5,771 bases of DNA from RGIG1681 sp045648025 (GTDB lineage: Bacteria > Bacillota > Clostridia > Christensenellales > UBA1242): contig JAZRNH010000035.1 in NCBI GenBank assembly GCA_045648025.1, positions 1 through 5,771 of the forward strand, in the 5' to 3' direction. The notes under the pieces were generated by a model that had not been told where the DNA came from, ran no database searches, and saw nothing but the letters and a program-made list of their open reading frames with translations. Positions 1-4,427 of the stretch are shown piece by piece. Position 1 is the stretch's first letter. Each line of letters opens with the position of its first letter. Both the position numbers and the translations under genes were made by a program.

Positions 1-833
1 TTTTGATATTGATTTGTTATATATTTGCTGATAGTGTATGTTTGCATAATATTAGTGTCTTTAATGATTCTAATTATGATTATAATGTTGACAAGGTTTA
101 TAATTATTTAAATAATGTTGGAATAAAAACAGGTGTTAATAGATTTGGAATAAATTTAACAAAAGTTGAAGATTATGTTGAAGGTAATTTTGATGATATT
201 TCAAAATGTGTTGTTGATTTATATGGTGGGAATTTAACTGTAAAAATATATCCAGCAAAAGAAAAATTTAAACAAGAACCAAATAATTTAAAATCGAAAT
301 ATGATGCTATTGTTTCATATGTTGAAGTGTTTGCCGGAAAGCAAAATTGTAATCTTGGTGATGTTGTAAAACAGGGTGATGATTTGATTTTGTTTGATGC
401 TTTTGCTAGTGGAATAGTAAGAGGTAAAGTATATTTTTCAGAGTCAATTTTATATAACGAAATTCAACAAAAGAAAGTTTTTACAGGTAAATTTTATTCA
501 AATAAAACAATTTCAATTTTTAATAAAAATATCATAAAACAGCAAAATAATAGCAATTATTCAAATTATTTAACTAAAAAATGCGATTTTTATTTAATAA
601 ATACATTTATTCCAATTAAATGTGAGGAGGTGTTTTATTTTGAATATGATATTGTTGAAGAGGTTGTGAAATATGCTATTGTTGAAAATAAAATAAAAGA
701 TGACTTGCTTTCTGTTGTTAGATTAAAAATTCCTAATGATGCCAAAGAATTGGCTGTAAATTATTCTGTTGTTAAAGAGGGTAATTTGGTTAGGGTTGAT
801 TGTGTTGTGGAGACGATTGTTGATTTGATTTAA
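1..833 (+). CDS. yqfD: YqfD-family sporulation protein, C-terminal part (5' end outside window)
   Basis: The frame is open from the left edge to a TAA at 831-833, so 276 residues of a longer protein are visible; family members are close to 400 residues. YqfD proteins are membrane-anchored and linked to sporulation; in Bacillus subtilis yqfC-yqfD belongs to the mother-cell sigma-E regulon, and the biochemical role is unknown. Visible fragment: a hydrophobic tail of a membrane segment (about residues 1-12), a small alpha/beta unit (about 15-85) with the VGIKTGV pattern at 39-45, then a barrel-sandwich-like stretch (about 100-145) with GDVVKQGDDLI at 119-129 and GIVRGKVY at 137-144, typical of the family. 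Residues 165-195 are Asn/Lys/Tyr-rich and divergent. The next gene is ybeY, separated by a terminator and a promoter, so the two are probably transcribed independently. The TTG at position 3 is unlikely to be the real start. The assignment rests on recalled family patterns and gene order. Confidence 0.82.
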   Translation, partial: LILICYIFADSVCLHNISVFNDSNYDYNVDKVYNYLNNVGIKTGVNRFGINLTKVEDYVEGNFDDISKCVVDLYGGNLTVKIYPAKEKFKQEPNNLKSKYDAIVSYVEVFAGKQNCNLGDVVKQGDDLILFDAFASGIVRGKVYFSESILYNEIQQKKVFTGKFYSNKTISIFNKNIIKQQNNSNYSNYLTKKCDFYLINTFIPIKCEEVFYFEYDIVEEVVKYAIVENKIKDDLLSVVRLKIPNDAKELAVNYSVVKEGNLVRVDCVVETIVDLI

Positions 834-858
834 ATGCACAAATTTTTGTGCATTTTTA
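832..858 (+). terminator. Intrinsic terminator of yqfD
   Basis: A near-perfect inverted repeat, AATGCACAAA (833-842) and TTTGTGCATT (845-854), is followed by a T-rich tract from 853 on. The stem begins within the yqfD stop codon, so the gene ends directly in its terminator. It separates yqfD from the ybeY promoter. Confidence 0.85.
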
Positions 859-875
859 TTTTGGAAATTATTTGT

Positions 876-905
876 TTTACAATTTGCTTAAAATAATGGT
901 ATAAT
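876..905 (+). promoter_or_regulatory. Vegetative promoter of the ybeY-era group, extended -10
   Basis: The -35 candidate TTTACA (876-881) matches TTGACA at five of six positions. An 18-base spacer separates it from a perfect TATAAT (900-905). TGG at 897-899 supplies the TGn extended -10. Transcription would start near 912, only about a dozen bases before the ybeY start codon, so the leader is very short. This looks like a housekeeping sigma-A promoter. Confidence 0.75.
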
Positions 906-923
906 TTGTGTAGAGGTTATATT

Positions 924-1406
924 ATGAAAAGTATTGTTGAAGTTACTGGAAGGGCATCTGCAAAATTAAAAGAAATTGCAGAAAAAGTTGCTCTTGAATG
1001 TATAAAATGTATGAAGCAACCAGATAAATTGGAAGTTGCAATCAAGTTTGTTTCTGAAAAAGAAATTCAAAGAATCAACTATGATTATCGTGGTATTGAT
1101 AAAGTTACAGATGTTTTATCTTTTCCGTCAACAGATATTTCTGTTGGTGAGATTTTAGATTTAGAAGATGAAGAAATTGTTTATTTGCAAAATGATAAAG
1201 GTTTGATTCATTTTGGAGATATGGCAATTTGTTTGGCTCAATTAAAGAGACAAGCAAAAGAGTATTCTGTTACTGTTGAACAAGAACTTAAAAAGTTGGT
1301 AATTCATAGTATGCTTCATTTTATGGGTTATGACCATATTAGAGACAAAGACTATGAAGTTATGAATAAGAAAGAAATGGTTCTTGATAGTTTGATTAAA
1401 ATATAG
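924..1406 (+). CDS. ybeY: Endoribonuclease YbeY, rRNA maturation factor
   Basis: The product is 160 residues, the usual size for YbeY, a cytoplasmic zinc-dependent single-strand endoribonuclease involved in 16S rRNA 3'-end maturation and ribosome quality control. The zinc motif HxxxHxxxxxH is intact: IHSMLHFMGYDH gives His128, His132 and His138. Other family hallmarks are YRGIDKVTDVLSFP (55-68), with conserved Arg56, and FGDMAICLAQ (97-106). The ATG at 924 is chosen because AGAGG (912-916) lies seven bases upstream. An in-frame TTG at 906 would add six residues but follows the -10 box directly and could hardly be in the mRNA. It is the first gene of the group, 13 bases before era, which also acts on 16S rRNA 3'-end processing; the pairing makes functional sense. 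Confidence 0.95.
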   Translation: MKSIVEVTGRASAKLKEIAEKVALECIKCMKQPDKLEVAIKFVSEKEIQRINYDYRGIDKVTDVLSFPSTDISVGEILDLEDEEIVYLQNDKGLIHFGDMAICLAQLKRQAKEYSVTVEQELKKLVIHSMLHFMGYDHIRDKDYEVMNKKEMVLDSLIKI

Positions 1407-1419
1407 GTAGGTGAAATTT

Positions 1420-2310
1420 ATGGCATTTAAATCTGGTTTTGTTGCGGTTATTGGAAAGCCTAATGTTGGAAAAAGTTCTCTTGTTAATGCTCTTGTTGGT
1501 GAAAAGGTTTCTATAACTAGTCCAAAAGCACAAACAACAAGAAATAGAATCTTTGGTATTAAAAATGCCGAAGATTATCAAATTGTGTTTGTTGATACTC
1601 CTGGTGTTCAACACACCAAATCTAAACTTGGTGAATATATGACAAAAGCAACTGAAGGAGCAACTGCTGATGTTGATGCAATTGTTATTGTTCTTGATGC
1701 TTTGAGGGTTAAACAGGAGGATTTTAAAATTATTGAAAAATATAAAAATGTGAAATGTCCTGTGTTTGTTGTTGTTAATAAAATTGAAACAACTAACTTT
1801 GAAAAAATGTATCCTATTTTGGATAAGTTAAATAAATATGATTTTGTTAAAAAATTCTTAACAACATCTGCAATTAGAAAAGTTAATATTGACGAACTAG
1901 AAAAAGAGCTTGTTAATTGTATGCCAGAAGGTGATGCATATTATCCAAGAGACGAATATACAGACAAGTCAATTAGATTTATGTCACAAGAAATTATTCG
2001 TGAAAAAGCACTTTTATTTTTGCAAGAAGAAATTCCTCATGGAATTGCTGTTGAAATTATTACATTTGAAGATGATTCAAAGTGTGTGAAAATTGATGCA
2101 AATATTATTACAGAAAATGCAAGACACAAACAAATTATTATTGGTTCAAATGGCTCAATGTTAAAGCAAATTGGAACAGCTGCTAGAAAGGATATTGAAG
2201 AACTTACTGGAACAAAAGTTATGATTGAACTTTTTGTGAAAGTGAGAAAAGATTGGAAAGATGATGCGGTTGCACTTTCTGAATTTGGATTCAATAAAAA
2301 AGATATTTAA
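1420..2310 (+). CDS. era: GTPase Era, 30S ribosome assembly factor
   Basis: The 296-residue product has the normal Era length and architecture: an N-terminal Ras-like GTPase domain and a C-terminal KH RNA-binding domain. Era binds the 3' end of 16S rRNA and couples its maturation to GTP hydrolysis at the membrane-associated small subunit. G1 is GKPNVGKS (12-19), the switch I region holds TT at 39-40, G3 is DTPG (59-62), G4 is NKIE (120-123, where NKxD is usual), and G5 is TSAI (149-152). The KH signature IIIGSNGSMLKQIG (239-252) keeps a GxxG loop, Gly242 to Gly245, followed by ARKDIEEL. ATG 1420 is preferred over GTG 1411, which lies inside the ribosome binding site, because AGGTGA (1409-1414) is five bases upstream and the product then begins MAFKSGFVA as expected. 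It follows ybeY by 13 bases and is surely co-transcribed. Confidence 0.97.
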   Translation: MAFKSGFVAVIGKPNVGKSSLVNALVGEKVSITSPKAQTTRNRIFGIKNAEDYQIVFVDTPGVQHTKSKLGEYMTKATEGATADVDAIVIVLDALRVKQEDFKIIEKYKNVKCPVFVVVNKIETTNFEKMYPILDKLNKYDFVKKFLTTSAIRKVNIDELEKELVNCMPEGDAYYPRDEYTDKSIRFMSQEIIREKALLFLQEEIPHGIAVEIITFEDDSKCVKIDANIITENARHKQIIIGSNGSMLKQIGTAARKDIEELTGTKVMIELFVKVRKDWKDDAVALSEFGFNKKDI

Positions 2311-2365
2311 TCTGTGAATAAAAAACTTGAAACTTGTGCATTATTAAATTACAAGGAGAAGAGTT

Positions 2366-2524
2366 ATGGATAAAATTAAATCGGTGAAAATGGCAAGAAA
2401 AATTGCATATAATATTTTTGAAAGAACAGGCAATATTTATGATTATGCAAAGTATAAAGGCTTAGATGATATGGTTAAATCATATGAAAAGCAATTAGAA
2501 GATAATCAGTTTGGTATGCAATAA
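2366..2524 (+). CDS. yqzL: YqzL-like small protein
   Basis: This 52-residue ORF starts at ATG 2366, seven bases after a good Shine-Dalgarno (AAGGAG, 2353-2358), and ends at TAA 2522-2524. The segment IFERTGNIYDYAKYKGL (residues 17-33) resembles the core of the YqzL family, small proteins of unknown function in which a phenylalanine is followed by a TGNI-type turn and a tyrosine-rich stretch. The position between era and recO is exactly where yqzL lies in Bacillus subtilis, which is the strongest argument. The sequence has no signal peptide or membrane segment; it is charged and probably helical, with Lys/Arg-rich N-terminal residues. The usual tryptophan early in the motif appears to be replaced by Tyr15. 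Function unknown. The reading frame is well supported; the family name is moderately so. Confidence 0.75.
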   Translation: MDKIKSVKMARKIAYNIFERTGNIYDYAKYKGLDDMVKSYEKQLEDNQFGMQ

Positions 2525-2582
2525 AATTGCAAAAATATTTCATAATTTACGATTTTTGATATAAAATTTCACTAAAAATTAA

Positions 2583-2588
2583 TATAAT
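2583..2588 (+). promoter_or_regulatory. Possible -10 box before recO
   Basis: A perfect TATAAT lies 23 bases before the recO start codon, but no good -35 is found at the right distance: TTGATA (2556-2561) is 21 bases away. TATAAT is frequent by chance in DNA this A/T-rich. If used, transcription would start near 2595 and give recO a leader of roughly 15 bases. Weak call. Confidence 0.25.
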
Positions 2589-2611
2589 TTGCGGTTTTTT
2601 TTGATTTAACT

Positions 2612-3349
2612 ATGGAAGAAATTAAGACAAAAGGTATTGTTATTAAAGCGGTTGATTATAAAGATAGTGATAAAATTGTCACTATCTTTTCTGCTGATTT
2701 TGGACTTATAAAAGCAAGGGTTAGGGGTGTGAAAAAAGCCAAAGCCAAACTTGCTTTTGCTGTTCAACCATTTGCTTTGATTGAATTTGTTTTAGTTCAA
2801 AAAGGTGGGTTTTATACTGTGATTAATGCCACCAGTATTGATCAGTTTTTTGATATAACAAATGATTTTGATAACTATATTTTTATGCTTGGTTCACTTG
2901 AAGTTTGTGAAAAAACCGTGAAAGAAAATGATCCACAGAAAGACTTATTTTTACTTTTATTAAACTCACTAAATCTTGTTTGTTATGGTGGTGTAAACTC
3001 TATGAATATTTTTATTAAGTTTATGATAGAGTCACTCAAACTTTTGGGATTTCATTTAGAGCTTTCTTCATGTGCTTGTTGTGGTGAAAGTTTATCAAAA
3101 AATATATATCCATTTTCTTATGATTATAATGGAATGCTTTGTCCAAAATGTTCAAATAAAAATGAATACCTTGAACTTACAATGGGAGAGTTTGCTGTTT
3201 TAAATAAAATTGATGCATCAACTGTTGATGGACTTTTAAATTTAAAATTTATATCAAGAAATGATTTGGTTTCGGTTATCGGTTTGCTTGTTAAAATTTT
3301 TAGAATAATGACTGATGAAGAAATTCAAACCATTAAACAATTTTTATAG
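2612..3349 (+). CDS. recO: DNA repair protein RecO
   Basis: The 245-residue product matches RecO in length and layout. RecO acts in the RecFOR pathway, annealing strands and helping load RecA on SSB-coated single-stranded DNA. The N-terminal OB-fold (about 1-80) opens with KTKGIVIKAVDYKDSDKIV (5-23), the typical beginning, and continues with GLIKARVRGVKK (31-42). The C-terminal helical domain carries a zinc site: Cys154 and Cys157 in CACCG, and Cys177 and Cys180 in CPKC. ATG 2612 is chosen because it gives exactly this conserved start. Oddly, no purine-rich ribosome binding site precedes it; the upstream 20 bases are mostly T. It lies 87 bases after the YqzL-like gene and is probably the last gene of the ybeY-era group, closed by the terminator at 3399-3427. 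Confidence 0.95.
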   Translation: MEEIKTKGIVIKAVDYKDSDKIVTIFSADFGLIKARVRGVKKAKAKLAFAVQPFALIEFVLVQKGGFYTVINATSIDQFFDITNDFDNYIFMLGSLEVCEKTVKENDPQKDLFLLLLNSLNLVCYGGVNSMNIFIKFMIESLKLLGFHLELSSCACCGESLSKNIYPFSYDYNGMLCPKCSNKNEYLELTMGEFAVLNKIDASTVDGLLNLKFISRNDLVSVIGLLVKIFRIMTDEEIQTIKQFL

Positions 3350-3398
3350 TGAACTCATTTTGGCTTATAATTGAATAAGTTCTTAATCTATAAATAAT

Positions 3399-3427
3399 AG
3401 ATGTAGCGGTTGCTACATTTTTATTTT
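3399..3427 (+). terminator. Intrinsic terminator after recO
   Basis: The stem ATGTAGC (3401-3407) pairs with GCTACAT (3412-3418) around a GGTT loop, can be extended by a G-T and an A-T pair, and is followed by a T-rich tract (TTTTTATTTT). It lies about 50 bases after the recO stop and ends the ybeY-recO transcription unit. Confidence 0.85.
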
Positions 3428-3433
3428 GCAAAT

Positions 3434-3473
3434 AATTAATAATGAAATTTATATCAGTTATTAATTTTTTTTA
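3434..3473 (+). terminator. A/T-only hairpin with T tract, possible back-up terminator
   Basis: AATTAATAA (3434-3442) is exactly complementary to TTATTAATT (3458-3466). The stem extends inward by TGA (3443-3445) with TCA (3454-3456) past a bulged G, leaving an eight-base loop. A run of T follows directly (3465-3472). The stem contains almost no G-C pairs, so it would be weak. It may be a second terminator, a protein site, or chance in A/T-rich DNA. Confidence 0.35.
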
Positions 3474-3522
3474 TTAAAAATTTTGTTTATATTTCTCATT
3501 AAATCTTGATATGACAGAACCG

Positions 3523-3552
3523 TTGACTTTTATTTTTGTGGGAAGGTATAGT
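3523..3552 (+). promoter_or_regulatory. Promoter of the CxxC-protein gene
   Basis: TTGACT (3523-3528) and TATAGT (3547-3552), separated by 18 bases, each differ from the sigma-A consensus at one position. The predicted start of transcription is near 3559, just before the AGGAGG Shine-Dalgarno at 3563-3568. It lies after the recO terminator, so the downstream gene is an independent unit. Confidence 0.7.
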
Positions 3553-3576
3553 TTATGTCGTTAGGAGGAATTTTTA

Positions 3577-4143
3577 ATGGACACGAATCGTTTACACTCA
3601 TATTTTTTCAACTGTCCTTGTTGTGATCAATTATATCTAAGAAGCTTTGAATATTATGCAAAGTTTTATGGTTTTATTCCTGAAGATGTTCCACTTTCAT
3701 CAGTACACAATGAAGTATCTGTGTATGAAAGAGTTGTTCTTGATGAAGATAATTATGTTGGAAGATCAGTTGGAGTTGGTGATAGCACTTTTAGATGTGG
3801 AAAATGTAATGAATTTTTTAAGTTTAATGATACAGTTTCTCAACCAGTTAAACTTACAGTGGAAGAGAAAGAGATTGCTTATTCTAAATTTAAGCCAATA
3901 ACAATGCTTAGAGAAACTGCAATTAAAAATGCATTTGATATGCTTGTTAAAATGACAGCAAACAGAGGATATCATATTGATGCAGAAAAAGGTGAGATAT
4001 CTTTTGTTGATGCCAGTGGAAAAGAATATAGTTTTAAAATTGCAGAAGAACTTATTAATACATTCTATGCGGACAATGCAAATTTTAAAGTTCAACCTTA
4101 TAATTTGGCTGAAGAATATTTAAAAAATCCAGGAATGGTTTAA
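3577..4143 (+). CDS. Protein of unknown function with two CxxC pairs (putative zinc ribbon)
   Basis: I do not recognise this 188-residue protein. The start is secure: AGGAGG (3563-3568) lies eight bases before ATG 3577. Two cysteine pairs, Cys13-Cys16 in NCPCCDQ and Cys74-Cys77 in CGKCNEF, each followed by an aromatic residue or leucine a few positions on, suggest the two knuckles of a zinc ribbon. They would be separated by an unusually long insert (about 17-73) rich in Tyr, Val and acidic residues. Cys15 is a third cysteine in the first knuckle. The C-terminal half (about 95-188) has no cysteines and looks like a soluble mixed helix/strand domain; a helix-like stretch from Met110 to Ala128 stands out. 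No signal peptide or membrane segment is visible, so it is probably cytoplasmic. It is monocistronic between recO and ppdK, with its own promoter and terminator. Base and codon use match its neighbours, so recent transfer is not indicated. Zinc binding is inference. Confidence 0.88.
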   Translation: MDTNRLHSYFFNCPCCDQLYLRSFEYYAKFYGFIPEDVPLSSVHNEVSVYERVVLDEDNYVGRSVGVGDSTFRCGKCNEFFKFNDTVSQPVKLTVEEKEIAYSKFKPITMLRETAIKNAFDMLVKMTANRGYHIDAEKGEISFVDASGKEYSFKIAEELINTFYADNANFKVQPYNLAEEYLKNPGMV

Positions 4144-4158
4144 TAAAAAACAAAATTT

Positions 4159-4185
4159 AGTGTGGTTTTTGCCACACTTTTTTGT
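4159..4185 (+). terminator. Intrinsic terminator of the CxxC-protein gene
   Basis: AGTGTGG (4159-4165) pairs with CCACACT (4172-4178) around a T-rich six-base loop, followed by a six-T run (4178-4183). It lies 15 bases after the stop codon and isolates this gene from ppdK. Confidence 0.88.
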
Positions 4186-4344
4186 TGCAAAAAATGTCAA
4201 AATTTTTAGGTTTAAAATTTTAAATTGCAAAGAATATGATTATTTATAAAAAATAATGGTTATGTTAAAAACACAACATATAGTTATTAAGTGGTAATTT
4301 TAGTCGTATAAATTGTATCAAATTAAAAATTTTTACAAAAATTA
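4186..4344. other. A/T-rich spacer upstream of the ppdK promoter
   Basis: No gene is visible here. The stretch is very A/T-rich and holds several short inverted repeats: ATTATTT (4239-4245) with AAATAAT (4251-4257), and TATGTT (4261-4266) with AACATA (4275-4280). The portion just before the -35, with its A and T runs, could act as an UP element for RNA polymerase. In DNA of this composition such repeats can arise by chance. Confidence 0.5.
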
Positions 4345-4360
4345 TTGATTTAAAAATCAA
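4345..4360. repeat. Perfect palindrome over the ppdK -35 box, candidate operator
   Basis: TTGATTT (4345-4351) and AAATCAA (4354-4360) form a perfect inverted repeat with a two-base spacer that covers the -35 box and part of the promoter spacer. A further TTGAT follows at 4364-4368 next to the -10. The position suits a repressor site, but no regulator is known from this window and A/T-rich palindromes are not rare. Confidence 0.35.
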
Positions 4361-4373
4361 GTTTTGATATAAT
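4345..4373 (+). promoter_or_regulatory. Strong promoter of ppdK, extended -10
   Basis: TTGATT (4345-4350) is separated by exactly 17 bases from a perfect TATAAT (4368-4373), and TGA at 4365-4367 supplies the TGn extended -10. A/T tracts lie immediately upstream. The predicted start is near 4380, giving a leader of about 48 bases. This fits the high-expression codon use of ppdK. Confidence 0.8.
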
Positions 4374-4382
4374 CGAAAGTGG

Positions 4383-4403
4383 CTGGTGGACTTTTTTCAC
4401 CGG
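4383..4403 (+). promoter_or_regulatory. Leader hairpin of ppdK mRNA
   Basis: CTGGTG (4383-4388) pairs with CACCGG (4398-4403), with one T-G wobble, around a nine-base T-rich loop. It would sit within the first bases of the predicted mRNA, upstream of and not overlapping the Shine-Dalgarno AAGGAG (4415-4420). It lacks a following T tract, so it is not a terminator; a 5'-end stabilising structure is the simplest reading. Confidence 0.4.
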
Positions 4404-4427
4404 AATAAAAATTCAAGGAGAAAATTT

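Noticed and set aside
906..926. Earlier TTG start for ybeY at 906
   Set aside because: It directly follows the -10 box, upstream of the predicted transcription start, and has no ribosome binding site; ATG 924 has AGAGG at correct spacing.
3647..3901. Plus-strand +2 frame within the CxxC-protein gene, product rich in Met and Leu
   Set aside because: It has no ribosome binding site and overlaps entirely the better supported 188-residue frame; the composition is that of a frame-shifted reading.
3766..4095. Minus-strand open frame inside the CxxC-protein gene
   Set aside because: The plus-strand frame has promoter, Shine-Dalgarno, start and terminator in order; the antisense product is Cys/Phe/Asn-rich without a ribosome binding site.
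4186..4344. Possible small RNA or leader peptide in the A/T-rich spacer before ppdK
   Set aside because: No convincing promoter, ribosome binding site with start codon, or G-C-containing structure was found within it.
4380..4427. Possible riboswitch or attenuator in the ppdK leader
   Set aside because: The predicted leader is only about 48 bases with one short hairpin, no T tract after it and no recognisable aptamer; too short for known riboswitch classes.
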